Positions 36,522 through 44,712 of a stretch of 64,000 nucleotides of DNA are shown in pieces; within the stretch, counting starts at the first letter, position 1, and the number at the start of each line of letters is the position of its first letter. Position numbers and translations under genes: made by a program. Origin of the DNA: Gordonia amarae NBRC 15530 (GTDB taxonomy: Bacteria > Actinomycetota > Actinomycetes > Mycobacteriales > Mycobacteriaceae); NCBI RefSeq assembly GCF_000241345.1, contig NZ_BAED01000059.1:62001-126000 (forward strand), written 5' to 3'. The notes under the pieces were generated by a model, which was not told the origin of the DNA, did no database searches, and saw only the letters and a program-made list of their open reading frames with translations.

Positions 36522-37870
36522 AACATCCTTCGGTCGGTTCGCTGTGGTCCTGCCGCGGCGAGTACCACCGGGCATCCGGTTGCCGAAGTTATCAGGTCGA
36601 GCACGCCGTCGGGAGTGCCGGGCAGGTCCCGGTAGTCCGGCTCGGCCGCCGACGCCCGCGCCGTCAGCGCCGCCAATTCGCCGACGCCGGTACCCGACGG
36701 CAGCGGCAGGGGATCGGGGATTCCCGACCAGCTGTCGGCCACCAGCAGCTCCCGGGTGCCGACCGCGTCGAGGTGCGAAACCCCGATGCCGTCGACCCCA
36801 CCGGCCGCGGCGATCGCGTACCGCAGCGCGGGCAGATCGAGATGCCCTGTCCGCCAGGCACCCTGGTAGCGGCCCTCCCGATTGTGCACGTCGGGCAGGT
36901 CGAGAGAGCGATCCTCGGTGGGCATCGGCCCCGCACCGTGCCGGGTGGCGTAGCTGCGGGTCAGCCCAAGCACATACGGGTTGTGGCCCGCCGCACGGAG
37001 ATCGGCCACCAGCTGCCGTGGGGTGATCGTCGACCAGGTGGTGTACGGGTGAAAGCCGTACCACTCGTCGAGCAGCACGCCCTGGCTGCCCTCGAAGATG
37101 ACCGTCCCCGACGCCATGGCCGCATCCACATGGGCATCCATATCATCGACGACGCGCAGCAGCGAAGCGATCTCGCACAGCGCCTCGGCGATGGTCTCGA
37201 CCGGTTCGAGCGCTACGTCGGGGTGGTTCACCGAATCCAGCAGTGGCCGTGCGTAACCGGCCAGCGCATCCAGCGCGCCGACGGTGGCCGCACGGCTGCG
37301 CAGCATGCCCATCGTGAGGGCGGGGGAGCCGGGGACATCGGCGTGGACCGGGAAGTTGCCCACGGCCTCGCCCCGGCGCGCCGCGGCCTCGACCGCCAGT
37401 GCGTACGCCCGGGTTTCGCCGATCCCCTCACCGCACGAGCCGTGCCGGCCGGCACCGCGGGCGATCTCGCGAGCCCGGTTCATCGCCACATGAATTGGGG
37501 TGGTGACCAACGCATTCGCGTCGACGGTGAGCAGCCCGAGCGGGTCGCCGACCCCGAGAGTCGCCAGTTCGGCGGCCTCGGCGGCCAGCGAGACCGGGTT
37601 GACCAGCATCGGTGCCCGCAGGATGGTGCGGACCCCGCGCAGCGTGCCCGACCCGAACTGCCGGAAGGTGTGGTGACGCGGGCCATGACACACATTGTGG
37701 GCGGCCTGCGCACCACCGGACCAGCGCACCACGGCTGCGGTGTCCCCGATCGTGGAGGCGAGGTAATCGACTGTGGCGCCTTTGGATTCGTCGCCATAGC
37801 CGAGCCCCACCACAATTATCGGGGCGCCCTTCGGGCGGGGGGTGGGCGATCCAACCGCCCGGATGGTCAT
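36500..37870 (-). CDS. Adenylosuccinate-synthetase-like enzyme, altered aspartate loop
   Basis: The 456-residue protein aligns along its length with PurA, which joins IMP and aspartate using GTP. GYGDESKGATVDYLA keeps the catalytic Asp of the P-loop, GGAQAAHNV keeps the catalytic His, and EGSQGVLLDEW and YATRHGAGPMPTE are conserved. GPQRTDRRML closes the fold. However, the loop that binds aspartate in PurA (ATTGRRRRTGW) reads RYQGAWRTGH, losing the Thr and Arg contacts, and the guanine motif TKLD reads SHLD. A reaction on a 6-oxopurine-like substrate with a different amine is possible. The ATG overlaps the VWA stop (ATGA). It is unlikely to be the housekeeping purA. Confidence 0.8.
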   Translation of the reverse strand: MTIRAVGSPTPRPKGAPIIVVGLGYGDESKGATVDYLASTIGDTAAVVRWSGGAQAAHNVCHGPRHHTFRQFGSGTLRGVRTILRAPMLVNPVSLAAEAAELATLGVGDPLGLLTVDANALVTTPIHVAMNRAREIARGAGRHGSCGEGIGETRAYALAVEAAARRGEAVGNFPVHADVPGSPALTMGMLRSRAATVGALDALAGYARPLLDSVNHPDVALEPVETIAEALCEIASLLRVVDDMDAHVDAAMASGTVIFEGSQGVLLDEWYGFHPYTTWSTITPRQLVADLRAAGHNPYVLGLTRSYATRHGAGPMPTEDRSLDLPDVHNREGRYQGAWRTGHLDLPALRYAIAAAGGVDGIGVSHLDAVGTRELLVADSWSGIPDPLPLPSGTGVGELAALTARASAAEPDYRDLPGTPDGVLDLITSATGCPVVLAAAGPQRTDRRMLCPNLTC

Positions 37871-38823
37871 AGGTCCTCCGGCAACCGGCCACCGCCGGTG
37901 GTCACCGCCCGGCCCGCGAACGGCTTGAGCGCCTTGCCGACGGCCCGGTGCGTCTTGGATCCGGTCGCCTTCAGATCCGCCAGGCCCTCCTTGAGGTCGA
38001 TGGCGTCCTCGGTCATCCCGATCGTCAGTGCGATCAGGTCGGCCACCCCGTCGGGGTCATCGAGCTTGAGGAGACGCTCACCGACCAGCGGACGCCAGTG
38101 GTTCTCGATCTCCGGATCGTTGTAGTAGCTGGTCAGATTGGGCAGCACGTAGAAGGTGTGCCATTTCCGCGCCAGCTCCCGGTATACCTGCTCGACCCGC
38201 AGGTCCTCGGTGAGGTCGTCGCCGATGATCCGGCGCACCGACCGCGCGTACACGGCCTCCTTGTTCATCTCGTCACCGATGAAGAACACATATCCCTTGC
38301 GGCCGCGCCTGTCCCACGCATCGGTCTGGGCACGGGTGTTGAGGAAGTACGCGGCCAGCGCGTAGCCCTCGCACTTGTCACCGCCGCCGCCGCCTTCGAG
38401 ATAAACCTCGCGCAGCTGGTCGTCGATCCGGTTGTCGGATTCGAACTGGCCGATCTGCAGCGGCACGTCGTCGAACTGGTCGTCGCCGATGGCCCCGATC
38501 ATGATCTGCGGGTCGGTGACATACCCGCCGCGGGTGAGCAGGCCGAGCAGGTCGCCGAGCCGTTTCTGCACGGTCACCGGCACCATACCCATCGAGCCGG
38601 TGACGTCGAACAGCACGACGATCGGCGTCGACGCGGGGTGTTCGGCGCTGTCGCGGGCCTCTCGCGCCTGTGCCCCGAACACGTCGAGAGCCGGTGCGGC
38701 GGTGCGCTGATCGCGCGGCAGGTTCCGCATGCGGTCGCTGTATCCGAAGTCGGGATCGCCCGCCGCCCTGCGTGCCGCCGACGCGGCGCGGAAAGCGTTT
38801 GTGTCCCAATATCCTCCACCCAT
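37867..38823 (-). CDS. Von Willebrand factor A (VWA) domain protein
   Basis: The 318-residue cytoplasmic protein has a central VWA domain. The MIDAS metal site begins IVVLFDVTGSMGMV (DxTxS variant of DxSxS) near residue 74, a glycine run GGGGGDKCEG follows near residue 150, and FFIGDEMN provides the later Asp. A C-terminal helical region (DLIALTIGMTEDAIDLKEGLADL) follows. VWA proteins act as metal-dependent assembly modules, often beside kinases, as in TerY-type stress systems. The start at 38823 lies 13 bases after the J/pseudokinase gene. Confidence 0.85.
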   Translation of the reverse strand: MGGGYWDTNAFRAASAARRAAGDPDFGYSDRMRNLPRDQRTAAPALDVFGAQAREARDSAEHPASTPIVVLFDVTGSMGMVPVTVQKRLGDLLGLLTRGGYVTDPQIMIGAIGDDQFDDVPLQIGQFESDNRIDDQLREVYLEGGGGGDKCEGYALAAYFLNTRAQTDAWDRRGRKGYVFFIGDEMNKEAVYARSVRRIIGDDLTEDLRVEQVYRELARKWHTFYVLPNLTSYYNDPEIENHWRPLVGERLLKLDDPDGVADLIALTIGMTEDAIDLKEGLADLKATGSKTHRAVGKALKPFAGRAVTTGGGRLPEDL

Positions 38824-38836
38824 GATGGGCCTCCTA

Positions 38837-39739
38837 TCAATTGTTGGTTCCGGTAGATACGGTGAAAGGCCGGAAACGTCTGCGGCCGTACAGGTGTTGC
38901 AGCAGCAGGTCGTATTCGGTGAGCTGCTTGCCGGGGGAAAGCTCTTGTGCCGCATGCATGAACCGTGACTGGCGTGGTTCCCTCGACCGGAGCATGGTGT
39001 CGGTGAGTCCGGCGAGGACCGGGCCGTCACCGCCTATCGCGGCCGTCCAGCCGGTCAGCACCACCCCGTGCTGTTCGGGACGAATGAGAACGGTGTCGAC
39101 GGACAGTGCGCCGTGCGGCCGGCCGGCGGCGGCGAGCGTCATCAGGATGCGGCGCAGCATCCACGCCCAGTCCCTGCCGTCGAGCCCGTCGGGGTAGGCC
39201 TCGTGCACCTCGCGCAGTGACACCATGCCGTCGGGGATCTGGTACTGGACCCAGCTGCGTCCGTCGGTCACCCCGCAATCGGAGCTCCCGGGGAGGAATG
39301 CCGACATACCGTGGACCGCCGCTTCGAGCCACAGCTCGCGGAGCGCGGACGAGCATCGTCCGCCGTCCGTCCGGTCGATGTCCACCCGTTCCCCTGGCTT
39401 TCCGGTCTCGTAGCAGGCCACACGCTCGTTGGCCCACAACCGGTTTCGCAGCGGATAGGTGCCGTGGTGGCCGACCACGTGCGCCTCGGCGGCGGGGGCG
39501 GCGCCGCGTTGCCAGTCCGCGTACAGCTCGGAGAGCCGGGCCGCCGCCGCCGTTGTGGCGCTGCTGTCGACTCCGTCCGCCGCGCTGCGATCGGGATGGA
39601 CCGCCATCAGCAGCGACCGGAAGGTGCGCCGTGCGGAGCGGCGGTCACTGTCGCGGCGGGGGGCGCCGTCGAACAGGTCGTGAGCGGTGCCGGCGCGGCA
39701 GATCATGCTGATCGCCTGCCCGGGGTCTGTCTTCCTCAT
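38837..39739 (-). CDS. J-domain-like plus pseudokinase-like protein
   Basis: The 300-residue product has an N-terminal J-like segment (about residues 15-80) with the HPD tripeptide in FRSLLMAVHPDRSAAD, followed by ARLSELYADWQ. The C-terminal half (about 130-265) resembles the C-lobe of a protein kinase: WMLRRILMTLAAAGRPHGALSVDTVLI parallels the HxDLxxxNVL catalytic loop and GVVLTGW parallels the DFG strand. The catalytic Asp, the Mg-binding Asn and the DFG Asp are all replaced, so it should be a pseudokinase. It is the first gene of the operon and begins three bases after a 23-bp palindrome. Both domain calls are by motif reading and need a profile search. Confidence 0.65.
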   Translation of the reverse strand: MRKTDPGQAISMICRAGTAHDLFDGAPRRDSDRRSARRTFRSLLMAVHPDRSAADGVDSSATTAAAARLSELYADWQRGAAPAAEAHVVGHHGTYPLRNRLWANERVACYETGKPGERVDIDRTDGGRCSSALRELWLEAAVHGMSAFLPGSSDCGVTDGRSWVQYQIPDGMVSLREVHEAYPDGLDGRDWAWMLRRILMTLAAAGRPHGALSVDTVLIRPEQHGVVLTGWTAAIGGDGPVLAGLTDTMLRSREPRQSRFMHAAQELSPGKQLTEYDLLLQHLYGRRRFRPFTVSTGTNN

Positions 39740-39741
39740 GG

Positions 39742-39764
39742 CTTTTACTCTAACAGAGTAAAAG
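39742..39764 (-). promoter_or_regulatory. 23-bp palindromic operator of the VWA/PurA-like operon
   Basis: CTTTTACTCT (39742-39751), AAC, AGAGTAAAAG (39755-39764) is a perfect 10-3-10 inverted repeat. Read on the minus strand, TAGAGT could be the -10, seven bases before the ATG at 39739, so the transcript may be leaderless and the operator would cover the start site. The A/T-rich sequence stands out from its surroundings. The NUDIX-like regulator at the end of the operon is the natural candidate ligand. Confidence 0.8.
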
Positions 39765-39855
39765 AATCTGTCAACGGGTGCCCGGGACGCGGGGACGTGG
39801 CGACTGTGGACCAAAAGCCGCATCCGTCGCGGGCCGGCGGGGCTACGGTGGATAT

Positions 39856-40194
39856 ATGAGTACCGAGATTCCGGTTCCCCCGCCGACCCTCGCCCTCGAT
39901 CCGGAGCCCGCGCTGCGCGACAATCCCGGCAGCGAACGGTTCGAGCTGTGGTCGGGTGACGAGCTCATCGGTCTGGAGGGGTACCAACGCCGCGACGACG
40001 GCACCATCGTGCTGCTGCACACGATCGCCACCGACGCCTACGAGAAGAAGGGTTTCGCCCGGTTGCTGGTGCATTCAGTGCTCGACGAGGTTGCCGCGCA
40101 GGGCCTCAAGATCGTCCCGGTGTGCACCTACGTCCAGTCGTTCCTGACACGTTTCCCGCAGTATCAGAGGCTCGTCGCCGACGACGCGGAATAG
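39856..40194 (+). CDS. GNAT-type acetyltransferase, short YjdJ-like group
   Basis: The 112-residue protein fits the compact GCN5-related group: GLEGYQRRDDGTIVLLHTIATD, then the acetyl-CoA pyrophosphate loop KKGFARLLVHSVLDEVAAQG, then the diagnostic ending IVPVCTYVQSFLTRFPQYQRLV. The acceptor substrate is unknown. The ATG at 39856 lies directly before the family start, and upstream in-frame sequence is not conserved-looking. It is divergent from the four-gene operon, with the operator between them. Confidence 0.87.
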   Translation: MSTEIPVPPPTLALDPEPALRDNPGSERFELWSGDELIGLEGYQRRDDGTIVLLHTIATDAYEKKGFARLLVHSVLDEVAAQGLKIVPVCTYVQSFLTRFPQYQRLVADDAE

Positions 40195-40203
40195 GGGGCG
40201 TTG

Positions 40204-41697
40204 CTAGCGCCGGGGTGCCAGGGCGCGTACCTGCGCGTAGCCGTCGGGCCTGACTGCCGACGGGGTGTCGAAGATCTGGATCGGGTTGCCGGGCTCGTCG
40301 TAACGGGACCATCCCGGCTTGCCCGCGGTGATGAAATCAACAGCTACACAATGTAGTTCGTCGGCAATGGATTGCGGCGGATTGCCCCCGGTGAGTGGTT
40401 CCAGCGCCGGGCCGTCGAGGCAGTCGAAGAAGAACGGCACATCGATGCAGTGCCCGGCCAGGCCGTCCTTCCGGGATGGCCACGAGAACCGGTACGCCCA
40501 CGTGGGACCGGGGCCGCGGGCATCGAGCATTCGCAGCACATTCGCCCGGAACACCGCATCGGTCAGCACCCGGCCCGCCAGGAGAATCTTGCCGCGCTCG
40601 GCCACGTCCGCGTTGTCGGACAGGTATGCGGCCCGCCTGTCACCGGTCAGTCCGGCCAGCCGCAGCAACGCATTACGCGGAATCCATCGCAGCACCTTGC
40701 CCGCCTTGACCGCGGCCATTGAGAACTCGTCGTCGACGGAGCCCACCACGAACGGTTTATCGCCACCGATACCGTGGCGCAACGACTTCAGCGGCGATCG
40801 CGGGATCAGGTCGCCGTCGACGGTCGGCCCCAGCGGCAATCCGCCGGTCCGCATCGACGTGAGTGTGCGCAGACCGATTGCCGTCTCGTTCTTCTGGAGT
40901 TCGAGGATCCGTTCCTCCGTCAGCGTTGACCATCCGGCCCGGGTCGGGGCCACCCCGGCCCGTTCGGCGAGCGCTGTACCGAACTCCCGTGCCCGGGCCG
41001 TCGGCAGCGCGTTCACCGCCCCCGACATGCAGTACGCACCGTGGAACAGGTGCTGCGCGGACTCCATGCCGAGCAGCGTGGTCACCGCGCCGCCACCGGC
41101 CGACTGGCCTGCGACAGTCACCCGACCGGGATCACCGCCGAACGCGGAGATGTTGCGCCGCACCCACTCCAGCGCCAGCAACCAGTCTCGCACACCACGG
41201 TTCGATGGCGCGTCCTCGATCCAGCCGAAACCGTCGAAACCCAGCCGATACGAGAGGGTCACGGTGACCACACCGTCGCGGTTGAAGTTGCGGCCGTCGT
41301 ACCAGGGGCTGGCCGGTGACCCCGCGTAGTAGCCGCCGCCGTGAATCCACACCATCACCGGCAGCCCCGGAACCCCTTGTCGCGGTGCGGGTGTGAAGAC
41401 GTTGACGTTGAGGGTGCTCTCGCCCGGCATGCTCGGTTCCGGGATGAGCGTGACGCCCGGGTCGCCGCGCTGCGGGGTGGCGCCGAACTCGGCCGCATCG
41501 AGCACGCCCTCCCACGGCGCCTTCGGAACGGGAGCCGCGAACCGGAGTTCGCCGACCGGTGGTTCGGCGAACGGGATCCCCAGGAACGCCGCCGACCACA
41601 GTGATCCGGTGCCTCCGGTCGTAGGCCGCCATCGACCGCGCACGCGGCCCGCCGCCGTGACAACCTCCGGATGCTGTTCCGGTGAGCCCGTATCCAT
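40204..41697 (-). CDS. Type B carboxylesterase
   Basis: The 497-residue protein is a large alpha/beta-hydrolase of the carboxylesterase type B group. It shows FLGIPFAEPPVGELRF, VMVWIHGGGYYAGS (oxyanion hole), the nucleophile elbow VTVAGQSAGGGAV, an acidic residue in VGSVDDEFSM, and a His in GHCIDVPFFFD. No signal peptide is apparent, so it may be intracellular. Xenobiotic, lipid or drug esters are typical substrates. It converges with the acetyltransferase with a ten-base gap. Confidence 0.92.
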   Translation of the reverse strand: MDTGSPEQHPEVVTAAGRVRGRWRPTTGGTGSLWSAAFLGIPFAEPPVGELRFAAPVPKAPWEGVLDAAEFGATPQRGDPGVTLIPEPSMPGESTLNVNVFTPAPRQGVPGLPVMVWIHGGGYYAGSPASPWYDGRNFNRDGVVTVTLSYRLGFDGFGWIEDAPSNRGVRDWLLALEWVRRNISAFGGDPGRVTVAGQSAGGGAVTTLLGMESAQHLFHGAYCMSGAVNALPTARAREFGTALAERAGVAPTRAGWSTLTEERILELQKNETAIGLRTLTSMRTGGLPLGPTVDGDLIPRSPLKSLRHGIGGDKPFVVGSVDDEFSMAAVKAGKVLRWIPRNALLRLAGLTGDRRAAYLSDNADVAERGKILLAGRVLTDAVFRANVLRMLDARGPGPTWAYRFSWPSRKDGLAGHCIDVPFFFDCLDGPALEPLTGGNPPQSIADELHCVAVDFITAGKPGWSRYDEPGNPIQIFDTPSAVRPDGYAQVRALAPRR

Positions 41698-41723
41698 CCC
41701 ACGAACTTACCTGGGGAGCGAAC

Positions 41724-41759
41724 GTGCCCGGGCACGAGAGGTTTCCCGGCCCCGGGCAC
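41724..41759. terminator. Hairpin after the MFS gene
   Basis: GTGCCCGGG (41724-41732) pairs with CCCGGGCAC (41751-41759), and flanking GAGCG/GCTC adds further pairing. It lies between the MFS stop and the carboxylesterase start on the minus strand. No T-run. Confidence 0.5.
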
Positions 41760-41776
41760 GCTCGTACCGTCTCGTC

Positions 41777-43255
41777 TCAGCAGTTCAACTCGCACGCCGG
41801 CCACTCCTGTCGGGCCTTCGGGTTATCCAGTCGCACACCGGCATCGACGATCCTGTCGAACGTCTCGGCCGCGGGCGCCGTGGCGAGCTCAGGCGGGATG
41901 GTGACCGGCCGGGCCGACCAACGAGGTCCGGTGACCGCGATTCCGACGACCATCAGCGCCGCCGCGCCCGCGATTGCCTGCACGACCCCGGAATCGCTGA
42001 CCCCACCGGAAGCCGAAGCGGTCCAGCCCAATACCGCGACCCCGGCGGCTCCGCCGACCTGCAGGGCGGTGTTCACCGCACCGGCCGCGGCGCCCTGTGC
42101 GGGGCGGGGGACATCACGGGTCGCCCAGACGAACGCCGACGCGAGCGATGCGCCCACCCCGAGGCCCCACAGCGCACCGGCCACACCGTATCCGGGCATC
42201 CCGGCATCGGCATGGGTGGCAACGGCCCAGCAACCGAGTCCGATCGCCTGCACGGTCAGGGCCCCGCGCAGCACCCGTTGCGGTGGCATGTGGGCGAGAA
42301 GCCGGACGGCAGTGAGGGATCCGGCGAACATCGCACCGCTGATCGGCAGCATCCACGCTGCCGCGGGCAGCGGGTCGAGGCCGTGGAGCACCTGCAGGAA
42401 CAGCGTGACGATCAGGAAGCCGCCGAACAGGCCGAATCCGAGCACCGCGTTGAGCCCGATGCCGCGCACCGTCGACGCCGAGCGTGTGAGGGCCTGCGGC
42501 AGGAGCGGATCGCGCGCGGTCCGCTGCCGGTGCCAGGCCGCCGCGAGTGCCGCGACGCCGCCTGTCGCGGTGAGCGCGGTGACGGCCGCGGGCCGGATCC
42601 CGATGCCGGTGATGGTGAGCAGGATCAAGCTCACTCCGCCTGTGAACGCGGTGGCGGCGAGCATATCGGGCAGTGCGCAATCGCCGCGCCGGTCGGGTAG
42701 GTGCCGGCGGACCAGCGCCGCCAGCAGGGCGGCGGTTGGCACGCAGAACCAGAATGTCGCGCGCCAGCCGAGTTCGGTGAGCCCGGCACCGGCGAGCGCG
42801 CCCACCGATCCCGCGATCCCGCTGACGCCGCCGAGAAGTCCGGTGGCCTTGGCCCGTTCGGAGGTGTCGCGGAAGATGTCGGCGATCGCCGACATCGCGG
42901 CCGGGGCGACGAGCGCACCCGCGATGCCCTGGGCTGCTCGTGCGCCGATCAGGACCGGGCCGGTCCAGGCGAGGGCGGCGAGCGCCGAGGCGAGTGACAT
43001 CCCGATCAGCCCGGCGATCAGTACGCGCCTGCGGCCGAATCTGTCGGCGAGCCGCCCTCCGACCAGGAGGAATCCACCCAGGGAGAGGAGGTAGGCGTTC
43101 ATCACCCAGCCCAGGTCGGCGGGTGCCAGTCCGAGCATCCGGCCGATCGAGGGCAGTGCCACGAACACCACGGTGTCGTTCATGACCACCAGGCAGTGCA
43201 CCGCCGCGACTATCGCGAACGTACGCCAGGCGGCCCGGGGAGTGGCGGTGTTCAT
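41777..43255 (-). CDS. MFS drug/metabolite efflux transporter (DHA2 type)
   Basis: The 492-residue protein has 14 predicted helices, as in the EmrB/QacA subfamily. The conserved motif near residues 70-80 reads GGRLADRFGRRRVL (motif A) and GAAAGAVNTALQVGGAAG is a later family feature. It probably exports drugs or toxic metabolites by proton antiport. I chose the ATG at 43255 because GAAGGAG lies six bases upstream, and a TTG at 43273 overlaps that ribosome site. It is divergent from a MarR regulator with repeated operators between them. Confidence 0.9.
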   Translation of the reverse strand: MNTATPRAAWRTFAIVAAVHCLVVMNDTVVFVALPSIGRMLGLAPADLGWVMNAYLLSLGGFLLVGGRLADRFGRRRVLIAGLIGMSLASALAALAWTGPVLIGARAAQGIAGALVAPAAMSAIADIFRDTSERAKATGLLGGVSGIAGSVGALAGAGLTELGWRATFWFCVPTAALLAALVRRHLPDRRGDCALPDMLAATAFTGGVSLILLTITGIGIRPAAVTALTATGGVAALAAAWHRQRTARDPLLPQALTRSASTVRGIGLNAVLGFGLFGGFLIVTLFLQVLHGLDPLPAAAWMLPISGAMFAGSLTAVRLLAHMPPQRVLRGALTVQAIGLGCWAVATHADAGMPGYGVAGALWGLGVGASLASAFVWATRDVPRPAQGAAAGAVNTALQVGGAAGVAVLGWTASASGGVSDSGVVQAIAGAAALMVVGIAVTGPRWSARPVTIPPELATAPAAETFDRIVDAGVRLDNPKARQEWPACELNC

Positions 43256-43278
43256 CATCAGCTCCTTCGTCAAAGGAT

Positions 43279-43338
43279 ATTTCGATAGCGAACTAAGTCT
43301 CAGTGTACGATTACTGGCGAAATGTTCGCAAGCGAAAT
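43279..43338. promoter_or_regulatory. Repeated MarR-type operators
   Basis: ATTTCGATAGCGAAC (43279-43293) and GTTCGCAAGCGAAAT (43324-43338) are the same 15-bp site in opposite orientation, differing only in three central bases. A third inverted repeat GCGAAATGTTCGC (43317-43329) overlaps the second. They occupy the MFS-marR divergent promoter region, the expected place for MarR autoregulation and control of the pump. Confidence 0.82.
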
Positions 43339-43356
43339 AAATCGGAGGGTGTCCGG

Positions 43357-43806
43357 ATGCGCGACGACGACGTCATCTCCCTGTCGGGGCTCGTCCTGGA
43401 GGTCGCCCGTGGCCTGGAACGCAGCGTGGCGTGTGTGCACCGAGGGCACGGACTGCAGGGTAACGAGTTCAGTGCGCTGATCCGGCTCTCGCGGAACCCG
43501 GGCCGGCAGATGCGGATGTCGGCGCTGGCCAGTCAGCTCGGGGTGTCCAACAGCGGCACCACCAGCATCGTCGACAGGCTCGCCGCCCGTGGCCTGGTCA
43601 CCCGCGACGTCGATCCCGCCGACCGGCGCAGCTGGGTCGTTCAGCTCACCGATGACGGCGACGACCTGCTGCGGGCCGATGTCGCGGACCTGCTACCGGT
43701 ACTGCGCGAGGTGCTCGTCGCGCCTCTCGGAGATGACGCGGCCGCCTTCGTCGGTGTGCTGGAGCGCGTCCGCGCCGAGGTGGCCCCGGGGGCCACCGCC
43801 AGATAG
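43357..43806 (+). CDS. MarR-family transcriptional regulator
   Basis: The 149-residue protein has the MarR winged helix: MRMSALASQLGVSNSGTTSIVDRLAARGLVTRDVDPADRRSW and the wing VQLTDDGDDLL. It is divergent from an MFS exporter and should repress it until a ligand binds. The ATG at 43357 has GGAGG upstream. An earlier ATG at 43303 lies within the operator region and was rejected. Confidence 0.92.
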   Translation: MRDDDVISLSGLVLEVARGLERSVACVHRGHGLQGNEFSALIRLSRNPGRQMRMSALASQLGVSNSGTTSIVDRLAARGLVTRDVDPADRRSWVVQLTDDGDDLLRADVADLLPVLREVLVAPLGDDAAAFVGVLERVRAEVAPGATAR

Positions 43807-43849
43807 TGCGGTCAGCCTCTTTTCGGGAGTGAGTGCATTCGGTGCCGCC

Positions 43850-44599
43850 CTAGCTTGTGCTGTAGCCGCCGTTGATGGGGATGGTCTGGCCGGTGGTCCA
43901 GCCACCGTCGTCGGAGACCAGCCACGCGACGGCCGACGCGACGTTGTCGTAGGTTCCCAGGCGGCGCAGCGGATATCGCTTGGCGTGGGCCAGCATTCGT
44001 TCGGTGCCCGCCAGTTCGGCCGGCACGATCGTTCCCAATGACAAGGTGTTGCAGGTGATTCCGTCGCGCCCGAGTTCCTTGGAAAGCGAACGCATCAGCG
44101 ATGCGCCGGCGGCCTTCGACGCCGCGTACACCGCCATCCGCGCTTCGCCGGTACGGGCGGAGTCGGAGGTGACGGTGATGATGCGTCCCCAGCCGAGTTC
44201 GGTCATCTGCCCGATCACGGCGTGCGTGCAGTGCAGGACGCCGTAGATGTTGAGTCCGATCATCGCTTCCCAGTCGGCGGGAGAGGTGTCGGCGAACGGC
44301 GCGAGGGTGACGCCGCCCGCCGGGATGCCCGCGTTGTTGATCAGGATTGCGATGGGGCCGAGCCTGTCGCGGACGTCATCGACGATGCGGGTCACGGTCG
44401 CCGGGTCGGTGATGTCGCCGGGTACGGCGACGGCCCGGCCACCGGCGGCGACCACCGCCGCGGCCGATTTCTCGGCGCGTTCGGGGACCAGGTCGTTGAC
44501 TGCGATGGCCACTCCTTCGCCGGCCAGCCGCAGTGCGACCGTGGCGCCCAGGCCCTGGCCCGCGCCCGTGATCAGCGCGACGCGTGGTGCAACGGTCAT
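43850..44599 (-). CDS. Short-chain dehydrogenase/reductase
   Basis: The 249-residue classical SDR has the nucleotide motif TGAGQGLG (residues about 11-18), NNAG, the catalytic Ser in VTSDSART and YAASK (Tyr-x-x-x-Lys). NDLVPER after the second strand suggests NAD rather than NADP preference. The C-terminal GGWTTGQTIPINGGYS is typical. Substrate is unknown. It is followed upstream by the LLM monooxygenase on the same strand with a 113-base gap. Confidence 0.9.
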   Translation of the reverse strand: MTVAPRVALITGAGQGLGATVALRLAGEGVAIAVNDLVPERAEKSAAAVVAAGGRAVAVPGDITDPATVTRIVDDVRDRLGPIAILINNAGIPAGGVTLAPFADTSPADWEAMIGLNIYGVLHCTHAVIGQMTELGWGRIITVTSDSARTGEARMAVYAASKAAGASLMRSLSKELGRDGITCNTLSLGTIVPAELAGTERMLAHAKRYPLRRLGTYDNVASAVAWLVSDDGGWTTGQTIPINGGYSTS

Positions 44600-44712
44600 G
44601 ACGGGTCTCCGGTCTCTCGGCCAATTGTGGGCTATGAGATCGAAAGTACTACCGTTGTATTTACTGTTGCTAGGTGGGTCTCATGTTCCTGTGCCGGCCG
44701 GGGCCGGCCGGT

